From: a virus
Virus record (IMG/VR): IMGVR_UViG_3300043419_000333
Location: 1 to 25,034 of that record
Direction: 5' to 3' (one strand)
Length of the DNA stretch: 25,034 nt
Within the stretch, counting starts at the first letter, position 1, and every line of letters begins with the position of its first letter. The notes beneath the pieces are model-generated. The model did no database searches. It was not told the DNA's origin and saw nothing but the letters and a program-made list of their open reading frames with translations. Positions 16,867 to 23,297 of the stretch are shown here, in pieces. Made by a program: the position numbers and the translations under genes.

Positions 16867-17285
16867 TACTCGGGTTTAACGTCCGGGAATAAACCTTGCT
16901 CTACCTTTACGTCGGTTTGAGTCTTCTCTACTAGTCCGTTAAGGCGCTGCGTTATCGACGGGTTATAGATACCCGCCATACCTCCGCCTATCTGATCTTC
17001 TCGTATAGCTTCCTTTATACGCGAACAGATCGGTACATAATCGTTATATCTTCCGTCGCGGTTAGAGAAATAGTCTTTTAATTGAGTTATACGATCCCAA
17101 CAAAAGAGGTTAAAGCCTTCCATCGTTAGAGGTCTTTCCTTCTTACGATCTACCTGTACTCCGGCTCCTCCTACCCAATCGGTAACGATAAACGGCTTAC
17201 TTTTAGCGTCTTTCCGGTAGGCTTCGAATAGTACCCATAAATCTTCCGGCGTAAGATATTTACTTAATCCTTTCTTAGTCGGCAT
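16866..17285 (-). CDS. terS: Terminase small subunit (gp3-like DNA-packaging protein)
   Basis: The 139-residue product directly precedes the large terminase. It shows the pattern of Bacteroidota phage small terminases: a PEDLWVLFEAYRKDAKSKP N-terminal helix, RPLTMEGFNLFCW (a helix-turn-helix-like segment), and YNDYVPICSRIKEAIREDQIGGGMAGIYNP with a terminal QRLNGL helix. Small terminases recognise the packaging site and stimulate the motor ATPase. The start overlaps the end of the upstream 67-residue gene by 11 bases and the stop overlaps terL by one base. These overlaps mark one operon. Confidence 0.85.
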   Translation of the reverse strand: MPTKKGLSKYLTPEDLWVLFEAYRKDAKSKPFIVTDWVGGAGVQVDRKKERPLTMEGFNLFCWDRITQLKDYFSNRDGRYNDYVPICSRIKEAIREDQIGGGMAGIYNPSITQRLNGLVEKTQTDVKVEQGLFPDVKPE

Positions 17286-17478
17286 TTTCTTCGGGTTTAG
17301 GGTTTTCGAATACGAAGCGTACGAGTTCGTTAACGCAGGACTGGCATCCTCTAACCGCCCAATCTAACTCGGGGTTAATTTCCTTAGCTAACGCTATAAA
17401 TTTCTCTATCTCGATATCCGAAGCGTGGGCATCGATTCCGATTTTTACTCTTTCATAGAGATACTCTAGTTCTTTCAT
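17275..17478 (-). CDS. Small acidic protein of unknown function (67 aa)
   Basis: The 67-residue product starts MKELEYLYERVKIGID and is helical and acidic. It has two Cys close together (GCQSCVNEL) and ends in a charged tail. It overlaps terS by 11 bases and the upstream 59-residue gene by four bases (ATGA), so it is translated within the packaging operon. I do not recognise a family. The close Cys pair is not enough to claim metal binding. Confidence 0.65.
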   Translation of the reverse strand: MKELEYLYERVKIGIDAHASDIEIEKFIALAKEINPELDWAVRGCQSCVNELVRFVFENPKPEENAD

Positions 17479-17654
17479 ATTTCTTTTATTTTATTTTTTA
17501 CTTCTAACCATAATAAGTTATCCGGGAATATATTAGCTTCTATAAGTATATCTACGCAGATCGTAGCGCATTCTTTAGCGTTATACTTTACCGGACCATG
17601 TACGTATTTTTCGAACCGTTCTACTAAACCTATAGCTATATCTCGCGAGTTCAT
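17475..17654 (-). CDS. Small AKxCA-family protein (59 aa)
   Basis: An ATG at 17654 opens a 59-residue frame that ends at a TGA (17475-17477). It shares four bases with the gene on each side, so it is clearly part of the coupled cassette. The product starts MNSRDIAIGLVERF, then has NAKECATICVDILIEA and ends LLWLEVKNKIKEI. These motifs match the ADEL/AEEL, AKQCAL..(D/N)E and W..VK.EIEKL pattern of the products at 21395-21625, 22718-22960 and 22957-23046. It is therefore a paralogue carried inside the TG/CA-poor block. Such tiny proteins recur in Bacteroidota phages; the function is unknown. Confidence 0.8.
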   Translation of the reverse strand: MNSRDIAIGLVERFEKYVHGPVKYNAKECATICVDILIEANIFPDNLLWLEVKNKIKEI

Positions 17655-18124
17655 AGATCTATAAATTTTTTAATATTCTTCCTAGCGTTCTGTACCGTAT
17701 GGTATATCGAAATATGCGGGATACCCGTCGCTTCGGCTACCTTACGATACGTACCTAGTTCGGCGTATAGTTCTAGTATTTTAGCTTCGTACCAATGGAT
17801 TCTATGTAAAGGTACTACAATTACCTCTACTTCTATTTCCTCTAATACGTCCGGTAGCGATTCTAAGTACGTTTCCTTCGCCTCTAGCTTCCTAAACGAG
17901 CCTCTTTCCCATCGGACCATATTAACGAGCATTTTAGCGACGTAAGCCTTTAGTTTATTTCTATTATAGAGATCTATAATAAACTCTTCCGGCTTAGAGA
18001 GGAGATCCTCGAAAGTATGTTGTAATACCTCCTCCTGTATATCTACCGGTCGTATACGCGATAAACATACCCGAAGGTCGTTAGATATATAAAGCTCGGC
18101 TATTATGTCTTTAGAGTTTTTCGT
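17651..18124 (-). CDS. Sigma-70-like / HTH transcription factor, apparent ACG start
   Basis: The frame encodes ~157 residues if it starts at an ACG codon (18122-18124), reading (M)KNSKDIIAELYISND. The next ATG is only at 17932, which would remove the first 64 residues. Those residues look coding (PVDIQEEVLQHTFEDLL, then FIIDLYNRNKLKAYVAKM) and resemble the N-terminal, region-2-like half of small sigma-like proteins in Bacteroidota phages. The C-terminus is a helix-turn-helix with ELGTYRKVAEATGIPHISIYHTVQNARK. The protein could direct transcription of the packaging and structural operons or act in a sequence-specific switch. It follows the GTTACA repeat region directly, and a TAA lies four codons upstream of the ACG. 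A lost ATG, an ACG start or a shorter product from 17932 are all possible. Confidence 0.65.
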   Translation of the reverse strand, partial: TKNSKDIIAELYISNDLRVCLSRIRPVDIQEEVLQHTFEDLLSKPEEFIIDLYNRNKLKAYVAKMLVNMVRWERGSFRKLEAKETYLESLPDVLEEIEVEVIVVPLHRIHWYEAKILELYAELGTYRKVAEATGIPHISIYHTVQNARKNIKKFIDL

Positions 18125-18162
18125 AGTATAAAATTATAAATAATTAGATAAATATTTAGAAA

Positions 18163-18420
18163 GTTACAATAGTTACAGAATAGTTACACCTATTGTAACT
18201 TTTAAGTCATTGATTTCTAGCGAGTTATAGTGATAGTTACAAAGTTACAGGTTTTTCGGTATCTCTATCTCTAAATACCTATATATGTATTATATATATA
18301 TATAATATAAGTATTTTTTACTTCTTAGTAAGTATGTAACTTTGTAACTTTGACCTATAACCCGCTCCTACACTAGGTTTGAAAGTTACATCCGTTGTAA
18401 CTTTGCTGTAACTTTGTAAC
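18163..18420. repeat. Array of 12 GTTACA/TGTAAC copies (iteron-like; candidate origin or operator)
   Basis: The sequence GTTACA starts at 18163, 18172, 18183, 18236, 18244 and 18385. Its inverse TGTAAC starts at 18194, 18335, 18343, 18396, 18407 and 18415. Many neighbours lie 8-11 bases apart, close to one helical turn. The copies fall into two clusters that flank an AT tract. The only non-coding stretch of this size (18134-18419) sits between the DUF3987 replication gene and the sigma-like gene, so an origin of replication or an operator is likely. The repeats keep TG and CA where the surrounding block avoids them, which argues for a conserved function. They also contain TAACTTTG, a match to the Bacteroidota promoter -7 element TAnnTTTG, so a promoter array is an alternative. 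Confidence 0.75.
18280..18318. other. AT-only tract inside the repeat array (possible unwinding element)
   Basis: A run of nearly pure A/T with alternating TA steps lies between the two repeat clusters. Iteron-type origins commonly place such easily melted DNA beside the initiator-binding repeats. This role is inferred from the layout only. Confidence 0.5.
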
Positions 18421-20708
18421 TAAAAAGCCTTCTCGTACGTATTTCTTTCGATCTTTTCGAAGAGTTTCCCGACGTTTCGCTTTAAAAATACCTTTACGGT
18501 AGATTCTTTCATACCTAAACTAGTTCCGATTGTAACTATCGTTTTAGTGGTAAAGTGCGCCGGAAGTTGTTTATATAGTTTCTCCGTTACTCCTATAAGA
18601 GCTTCTACCGGGTTATCAGGGTTAAGTAGTTTTAAAGCTTTATGCATATTCGATAGAAAGTACTCCGTAAGCCTTATAGCTCTTTCGATAGAGGCTAAAC
18701 GTATCTCGTAGCTACGATTACCTAGATCTTCGGCTACTTGTATAATTAGGGCGAAGCGAAGGCAGTAGTCTTGATATTTAGCTATAATCCCTTTAATATG
18801 GTCGCTCGTCGCTATGTTATACTTTTTATTCTTATTATCGAACCACGATTTATATAGGTCGTTAGCTTCCGGCGAAAGGTAGTATATCGCCTTCTCTTCC
18901 TTCCGTAGGTTTATAAGATCTATAAATATCTTCCTAAAGCTATCGTTAACGTGTTTAGGTACGGTAATCTGTTCCCACTCCGTTTTACGTTGCGGCTCCG
19001 GATATACGAAAATAAACCTATGATAAAACCCGTTATGGGCGTTATCATCCCGGCTAAGGGATTCTAGTACGCCCGGTTGTATACCTCCGACGATAGTACA
19101 AAAAGGTTCTTCTACCTTATTTTCGTCGCGCGTAATACGTTGAAGTAGTATAGAATCTCCGGACCACATCGATAGCCACTTTTGGACTTCGTCACCCGAC
19201 TTGTACTGGTTCATTCTATTTAGGAATCCTACTAACTCGTCCGCTACTAGAGCGCAGCCTCCTTTATTAAAGGATAGGATTTTAACGACCATTTCTATCG
19301 TAGAGTCTTTTATAATCGTTTGCGGGAAAGAAGGCTTTAAAGGCTTCTCTTCTCCTTTCTTCTTACTCTTATCGTACTCGGCTAGTCTATCGTTATAATC
19401 TTTAAGAAGTAGCTCGTAGCTCTTATAAAGGTCGTTATCATACTCTTCGATAGGTTTAAAGGCTTTAGTAAGCGCCGGAGTTTTAGAGGCTCCGGGAGGC
19501 GCTACGATCGCTATATAGAGAATAGGTTTAACTATATACCCGTCGAAAGGACTTAGTACCGTAGAGTTTCCTATAGCGGTAGATAAAGCGGCTAGGATAG
19601 ATCCGGCTAGATATTCGTGTTGTATTCTTTGCGATCTTATAAAGCCTTGTATTTCTTCCGGGAATATATCGTACGGGAAGGCGGCTTTATCGTTTATCGC
19701 TACGTTAGTTATATCTAGCTTCGGAGATAGGTCTATATCGTTATCCGCGCAGATCATTTCGATAGTATCTATCGTAAGCCTCCAATCCCGTTTAGACTTA
19801 TAGTATATAATCCGGGTAGGAGTAAGAACCCAAGAGGTATCGTTTTCGTTAATCTTAGTATGAAAGTTAGGGTAGTCGACGAAGGAAGCGGACATTAATA
19901 AAAGCTTCTTACTACCGAAATATACTTTAGCGGAGTACGTAGCGTTAGATCCTTTCCGAAGATAGGGAGTAAATTTCTTCCGGCTAAATAGGCGTTTATC
20001 TTTTACCTCGTATAGATCTAGGGAGTTAAGGAGTTCTACGAAAATATCGTCGGTACAATCGCTATCGAATTTTAAAGCTATCGCTTCGTATTCGGAAGGG
20101 TACTCTATAATCTTAGCTTCCGGGGTTAGTTCGTCACCTTTCGTATAGGCGTTAAAGTAGGAAGCTATAGAGCATAGCGTATCGAACTCGTCGCTAGTTA
20201 GTTCTTCGATATCGTCGAACTCGTTATAGATAAACTCGTAACCGGGGGTAGGAGCGCAGAAGCTAAGTAGTCCGCCGGTATAGATAGCGATTACTTCTCT
20301 TCCTTCTTCGGAGAGAGCTAGCATACGCTTATTAGTTATCTTACTATACTTAGCGTAAACGTGGTAGCCGTTAGATCTCGTAGACTCGATACATACTTTA
20401 CGTAGTACGTCTTCGTTTAGGGCGCGGACGGTTTTAAGAAATTCGTCGAAGATATTTTTACGATTATCGTTTTTTAGATCGAAGTCGAACATAAAATACG
20501 GGGGGTATAGTTTTAAAGCCATACCGTTAGCGTCTTGAATCTTATTAAACCAACGAGTAATATCGTCTAGGTCTGGGCGGTCGCTACCGTTTCTTATATC
20601 CGTTTTATGCTCCGGATATATCCGCGCGTCTTTACTCTCGGTATCCCACTTAATAGGAATAGGAGTAAGCCCCATATTAAATATGTCGTGAAATATTTTA
20701 ATGTCCAT
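18420..20708 (-). CDS. DUF3987-type primase/helicase replication protein
   Basis: The 762-residue protein has an N-terminal region (~1-250) with features of a primase-polymerase-like domain: GLTPIPIKW near the start, FMFDFDLKND (~75) and STRSNGYHVYAKY (~105). A long C-terminal part resembles the DUF3987 family of phage and plasmid replication proteins. Its segments are a P-loop-like VAPPGASKTPALTKAF near residue 400, a GGCALVADELVGFLNRMNQY Walker-B-like segment, then GDEVQKWLSMWSGDS, TIVGGIQPG and NGFYHRFIFVYPE. A C-terminal helix-turn-helix-like region (GTSLGMKESTVKVFLKRN) ends the protein. It should initiate or drive phage DNA replication. The origin-like repeats lie immediately past its stop codon, and the last repeat abuts that stop. 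The P-loop is atypical (GASKT). Confidence 0.8.
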   Translation of the reverse strand: MDIKIFHDIFNMGLTPIPIKWDTESKDARIYPEHKTDIRNGSDRPDLDDITRWFNKIQDANGMALKLYPPYFMFDFDLKNDNRKNIFDEFLKTVRALNEDVLRKVCIESTRSNGYHVYAKYSKITNKRMLALSEEGREVIAIYTGGLLSFCAPTPGYEFIYNEFDDIEELTSDEFDTLCSIASYFNAYTKGDELTPEAKIIEYPSEYEAIALKFDSDCTDDIFVELLNSLDLYEVKDKRLFSRKKFTPYLRKGSNATYSAKVYFGSKKLLLMSASFVDYPNFHTKINENDTSWVLTPTRIIYYKSKRDWRLTIDTIEMICADNDIDLSPKLDITNVAINDKAAFPYDIFPEEIQGFIRSQRIQHEYLAGSILAALSTAIGNSTVLSPFDGYIVKPILYIAIVAPPGASKTPALTKAFKPIEEYDNDLYKSYELLLKDYNDRLAEYDKSKKKGEEKPLKPSFPQTIIKDSTIEMVVKILSFNKGGCALVADELVGFLNRMNQYKSGDEVQKWLSMWSGDSILLQRITRDENKVEEPFCTIVGGIQPGVLESLSRDDNAHNGFYHRFIFVYPEPQRKTEWEQITVPKHVNDSFRKIFIDLINLRKEEKAIYYLSPEANDLYKSWFDNKNKKYNIATSDHIKGIIAKYQDYCLRFALIIQVAEDLGNRSYEIRLASIERAIRLTEYFLSNMHKALKLLNPDNPVEALIGVTEKLYKQLPAHFTTKTIVTIGTSLGMKESTVKVFLKRNVGKLFEKIERNTYEKAF

Positions 20709-20736
20709 ACGTTAGTAGATTTGACTTTTTTAGAGC

Positions 20737-21207
20737 TTATAAAGATACTATATAATCGTATAAATAGAAGAACTCCTCCGGCGTTTTAATAAACTCGTAT
20801 ATACCTCCGGCGCGGCGCTCTCTAGCTTGTTCGGTTAACTGATCCGGTCGCGGTCTATCCGAGCCTACTTTAATTTCTAGCATAACCGATCTACCTTTAA
20901 TAGTAGCGGATATATCGGCACTGCCTTTCCGCGTTGATGATGGCAACCACTTTTTAACGCCTATTTTTGCCCCCGATGGTTGTTTCTCAACACTATCAAC
21001 AAGCCGCCCCATTACGTTGATTCTGGTGGCCCGGTGGCCTTTCCATGATAGGTAATTGCAAACAAACGATGTGAGGCCGTTCGCGGTGTCAACCTTCGGA
21101 ACCTTCGGTTCTAAATAATACCCGTCTTTATATGCCGATGGATATTGAACTTTAAACCATTCCAGGTGCGCGGACATGTACCTGGGGTGATCAGTTTTTT
21201 TTGCCAT
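20737..21207 (-). CDS. VRR-NUC domain nuclease (chimeric composition)
   Basis: The 156-residue product ends in a VRR-NUC core: KGSADISATIKGRSVMLEIKVG gives the G..D and ExK catalytic positions (near residues 97 and 109), followed by RPRPDQ and ARERRAGG. VRR-NUC proteins are PD-(D/E)XK nucleases, often Holliday-junction or flap enzymes of phages. I choose the ATG at 21207 (MAKKTDHPRYM), which overlaps the end of the upstream gene by 17 bases; an upstream ATG at 21237 would give a 47-base overlap. Composition changes inside the gene: the N-terminal ~96 codons are ordinary, and from about 20918 onward TG and CA are avoided. The join lies in the catalytic core. Confidence 0.85.
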   Translation of the reverse strand: MAKKTDHPRYMSAHLEWFKVQYPSAYKDGYYLEPKVPKVDTANGLTSFVCNYLSWKGHRATRINVMGRLVDSVEKQPSGAKIGVKKWLPSSTRKGSADISATIKGRSVMLEIKVGSDRPRPDQLTEQARERRAGGIYEFIKTPEEFFYLYDYIVSL

Positions 21208-21391
21208 AGTATTCATTATAAAATTGTTCGGCATCAATCAACGCATCGTGTTTTTCCATGTCGGTTGTGCCGTTCCAATATGCGTCAATGATTTGTTGTT
21301 TTTCTTTTTGTTTGGCGAATTCAACCGATGCTTTATAATCATCAAGGCCGAATTCTTGAACCAACCATTCAACTGCTGTTTGTTGTGCCAT
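21191..21391 (-). CDS. Small conserved phage protein (66 aa), AVEWLV family
   Basis: The product starts MAQQTAVEWLVQEFGLDD, then has a FAKQKEKQQIIDAYWNG helix and an EQFYNEYYGKKN end. This TAVEWL...KEKQQI.DAY...AE.YYNE pattern is very frequent among Bacteroidota phage and prophage accessory ORFs. The function is unknown to me. It overlaps the VRR-NUC start and lies three bases after the upstream ORF, so it belongs to the coupled accessory cassette. Confidence 0.75.
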   Translation of the reverse strand: MAQQTAVEWLVQEFGLDDYKASVEFAKQKEKQQIIDAYWNGTTDMEKHDALIDAEQFYNEYYGKKN

Positions 21392-21394
21392 AGT

Positions 21395-21625
21395 TTATAG
21401 TTTTTCTATCTCTTTCTTTACCTCTTCCCAATACTTAAACCTATCTTTCTCCCACTCTATACCTCCTCCCCCCATCCATGCATACATCTCGTCTATCCTT
21501 TCATCTATACTCAGTAATGCACATTGCTTGGCAATGGAATAGACTGCTGCATTTGTTGTTTCGGGATGCGGTAGTTCACTAAGGAATTTATTATATAGTT
21601 CTTCTGCTTTATTTTGCGATGTCAT
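21395..21625 (-). CDS. Small AKxCA-family protein (76 aa)
   Basis: The 76-residue product starts MTSQNKAEELYNKFLSEL, has SIAKQCALLSIDERIDEMY in the middle and a Gly-rich GGGGIEW loop, and ends YWEEVKKEIEKL. It is the clearest representative in the window of a small family defined by an N-terminal AEEL helix, AKQCAL and a W..VK.EIEKL end. Its start overlaps the upstream 67-residue gene by 17 bases. The function is unknown. Confidence 0.75.
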   Translation of the reverse strand: MTSQNKAEELYNKFLSELPHPETTNAAVYSIAKQCALLSIDERIDEMYAWMGGGGIEWEKDRFKYWEEVKKEIEKL

Positions 21626-21812
21626 TGCTATTGATTAACATACCTGCTATCTTATTTCTTTGGGCTTCCATCTTCTCTTCTATATTATCTACTCTAGCAT
21701 TTAAATAACCCTGTACAAACCCATTAATCCAAAAGTATTTATCATTTTCATCACAATGATGACATCCTTCCCATTGCGTTTCGGCTAATTGCTCTATTTC
21801 TTTTGCTGTCAT
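21609..21812 (-). CDS. Small protein of unknown function (67 aa)
   Basis: The 67-residue product starts MTAKEIEQLAETQWEGC, has a CHHCDENDKYFWINGFVQGY segment and ends in a charged helix. The C..C pair with neighbouring His residues hints at metal binding but is far from diagnostic. The gene abuts the upstream 129-residue gene by one base and overlaps the downstream ORF, which fits a coupled accessory array. No family is recognised. Confidence 0.65.
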   Translation of the reverse strand: MTAKEIEQLAETQWEGCHHCDENDKYFWINGFVQGYLNARVDNIEEKMEAQRNKIAGMLINSNDIAK

Positions 21813-21813
21813 A

Positions 21814-22203
21814 TTAATATTCTCTTATTGGTGTATATTTCTCAATCGATATAATATAATCATCTAATATTAATGCATTTCTGCCTATATAATAATAATC
21901 CCCCATCTTAAATGCTCTATGTACTTCCCCAATACCGTTTAGAAACGTCTGAACTGTATATTGGTTATCTGGATTGAATCTAGCATGAAATACTTGAGTA
22001 TCCTCTTCTGTCTCTAAACTGTCTTCATACACCCCATTCTTCCACATCCACTCAAATAAACGAATGCGTTCACCCTCGGTCATTTCATACCAATACTTAT
22101 CAGTTAGACTTTGCCAAAACATGGCTCTTGCAATTGCTCGTGGGGGTATGCACGCTTCTGCTAAGAATGATAACTCAAAGAAGTCAATTTGAAATGTGCT
22201 CAT
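21814..22203 (-). CDS. Conserved hypothetical phage protein (129 aa)
   Basis: The product starts MSTFQIDFFELSFLAEACIPP, then PRAIARAMFWQSLTDKYWYEMT and RIRLFEWMWKNG. These features recur in conserved accessory ORFs of Bacteroidota phages. The C-terminal half is more beta-rich (YTVQTFLNGIGEVHRAF, YYYIGRNALILDDYI). No enzyme motif is visible and no function is known to me. It sits three bases past the 104-residue gene and one base before the next ORF. Confidence 0.7.
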   Translation of the reverse strand: MSTFQIDFFELSFLAEACIPPRAIARAMFWQSLTDKYWYEMTEGERIRLFEWMWKNGVYEDSLETEEDTQVFHARFNPDNQYTVQTFLNGIGEVHRAFKMGDYYYIGRNALILDDYIISIEKYTPIREY

Positions 22204-22206
22204 TAC

Positions 22207-22521
22207 TTATTTGTTTAGTTTTCTCAAATCCTCATCCAATCTTTCAAGGAACGACTCCTCACCATCATCTCCTGACAATAGCCAATCAATCCTTTGAGCA
22301 TACACTTCAGCTATGTTTAAGATGTTGACAGCATCCTTGAACTTGGCAATCACTTCATCTGGATACTTATAGTGGTACGGGTCTTGTATGTCTCCAAGCC
22401 AATACTCACTATTGAGTTCTTGCCTAGTCTTTTTTCTGCCACTCTTATTTATCTCATCTATAATAGCTTCAGCTATATACCCTATTCTTCTTTGGTCGTA
22501 TTGAAATTTTCCTCCACTCAT
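22207..22521 (-). CDS. MSGGxF-type small phage protein (104 aa)
   Basis: The product starts MSGGKFQYDQRRIGYIAEAI, a widely shared N-terminus of small phage proteins of unknown function that begin MSGG.F.Y. The remainder is helical and charged, with FKDAVNILNIAEVYAQRIDWLLSGDD and a LDEDLRKLNK end. It lies one base after the 63-residue membrane ORF and three bases before the next gene. The function is unknown. Confidence 0.75.
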   Translation of the reverse strand: MSGGKFQYDQRRIGYIAEAIIDEINKSGRKKTRQELNSEYWLGDIQDPYHYKYPDEVIAKFKDAVNILNIAEVYAQRIDWLLSGDDGEESFLERLDEDLRKLNK

Positions 22522-22522
22522 G

Positions 22523-22714
22523 TTATTTGTTTATTTGCAATAAGAGTCTGAATAAAATGAAGGTTATAGCAAAGTCTAATACAATTAATGCTATAACTAG
22601 TCCAGCTGAATGCTCTTCCATTATATCAATAGTTTTTCTTGTACACCAATTAAACAGGTGCTGTACTAATACAATGAATAAGCATAGTGAGATTGTTGCG
22701 ATTGTTAGTGCCAT
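22523..22714 (-). CDS. Small membrane protein (63 aa, two transmembrane segments)
   Basis: The product has two hydrophobic stretches: residues ~3-20 (LTIATISLCLFIVLVQHL) and ~40-58 (LVIALIVLDFAITFILF). A short loop with a Cys and basic residues (FNWCTRKTID) separates them. It is therefore predicted to be an inner-membrane hairpin. In a phage accessory cassette it could be a superinfection-exclusion or holin-like protein, but there is no lysis enzyme beside it and nothing distinguishes these options. Confidence 0.6.
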   Translation of the reverse strand: MALTIATISLCLFIVLVQHLFNWCTRKTIDIMEEHSAGLVIALIVLDFAITFILFRLLLQINK

Positions 22715-22717
22715 AGT

Positions 22718-22960
22718 TTATAGTTTTTCTATTTCTTGTTTAACTGAACCCCACCATTTAGCACTATCTTCTAACTTTTGAGGATACCAATACTGTGAAC
22801 TTGAACCAGCTTCATCCCAATCTGTATCAACAGGTTCAAATGGTGCTGATAGTATTATTTCATTTACTGCAACCAATGCACATTGTTTAGCAATTCTTGA
22901 ATCATTTGTCAAACGCCAATACCCAACATGCAATTCATCTGCTTTCTCTTGTGGTGTCAT
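22718..22960 (-). CDS. Small AKxCA-family protein (80 aa)
   Basis: The 80-residue product starts MTPQEKADELHVGYW, has SRIAKQCALVAVNEIILS and ends WWGSVKQEIEKL. It shares the order and motifs of the 76-residue product at 21395-21625. The start overlaps the stop of the upstream 29-residue frame by four bases (ATGA). The function is unknown. Confidence 0.75.
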   Translation of the reverse strand: MTPQEKADELHVGYWRLTNDSRIAKQCALVAVNEIILSAPFEPVDTDWDEAGSSSQYWYPQKLEDSAKWWGSVKQEIEKL

Positions 22961-23046
22961 ATTTTTTCTATTTCAGTTTTTACATCTTGCCAATATTCTA
23001 CTTTTGGTGCATGGCTGATATAATAATTAATCCCCGATTCCATCAT
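22957..23046 (-). CDS. Very short AKxCA-family C-terminal fragment (29 aa)
   Basis: An ATG at 23046 (or 23043) opens a 29-residue frame, MMESGINYYISHAPKVEYWQ, that ends DVKTEIEKI at a TGA shared with the next start codon. The end matches the W..VK.EIEKL terminus of the neighbouring paralogues, but the AKQCA part is missing. It overlaps the upstream 58-residue ORF by 20 bases. It is probably a decayed or minimal paralogue that still couples translation. Confidence 0.5.
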   Translation of the reverse strand: MMESGINYYISHAPKVEYWQDVKTEIEKI

Positions 23047-23203
23047 CGTTGTTTTTGATTTTATATATTTCCATGCACGCCCATTGTATTAATGCCGATA
23101 AAATTTCCTCTTTTTTATCATGCTCTAAATCATGGTAATCCGGGTAAATTTTGAATATTGTATGTTCGATTTTGCCATCGTTGTTAATATTCAATCCACT
23201 CAT
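23027..23203 (-). CDS. Small protein of unknown function (58 aa)
   Basis: An ATG at 23203 opens a 58-residue frame ending in TAA at 23027. The product is helical and acidic: MSGLNINNDGKIEHTIFKIY, then an EEILSALIQWACMEIYKIK helix and an NNDDGIGD end. The segment ILSALIQWACMEIY has the look of a small phage accessory protein. No family is recognised. It is the first ORF after the HNH gene terminator, so transcription probably restarts just upstream. Confidence 0.6.
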   Translation of the reverse strand: MSGLNINNDGKIEHTIFKIYPDYHDLEHDKKEEILSALIQWACMEIYKIKNNDDGIGD

Positions 23204-23246
23204 TGTTATTTTTATTTTTGAGTTGTTTCCAAAATGGAAATGGGTT

Positions 23247-23277
23247 AAAAAATGAGCCAGGGTAGAAACCCCGGCCC
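23247..23277 (-). terminator. Intrinsic terminator after the HNH gene
   Basis: On the minus strand GGGCCGGGGT-TTCT-ACCCTGGCTC forms a ten-pair stem (two wobble pairs) followed within two bases by a run of six T. It lies 20 bases past the HNH stop codon and separates that gene from the small accessory ORFs. Confidence 0.85.
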
Positions 23278-23297
23278 GTTCACAATTAAAAACAATA

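Larger units (their letters stand above)
1598..20918. other. TG/CA-depleted, TA- and CG-rich compositional block (~19.3 kb)
   Basis: Within this block TG and CA dinucleotides are almost absent except where Met, Trp, Cys, His or Gln codons or functional sites force them. Hand counts of TG+CA per 300 bases are 4 at 12001-12300, 44 at 1-300 and 34 at 24001-24300. CG counts are 26 at 12001-12300 and 5 at 1-300. Ala, Pro, Ser and Thr codons ending in A and Leu/Val codons ending in TG are rare. Two-fold codons end in T before A and in C before G, so the avoidance also acts across codon junctions. Edges are estimated by eye to within about 10-20 bases. Confidence 0.9.

Noticed and set aside
16499-16879. 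126-residue plus-strand open frame
   Set aside because: It lies over the Walker A and B region of the large terminase, whose motifs are certain.
18280-18318. Promoter for the sigma-like gene in the AT tract
   Set aside because: TAnnTTTG-like boxes exist in the neighbouring repeats, but I found no matching -33 element at the usual distance on the minus strand, so no promoter is called.
18163-18420. CRISPR array
   Set aside because: The repeat unit is only six bases, occurs in both orientations and has no spacers of constant length.
22523-22714. Holin
   Set aside because: Two membrane segments fit, but no endolysin is adjacent and the gene lies among accessory ORFs, so only a small membrane protein is called.
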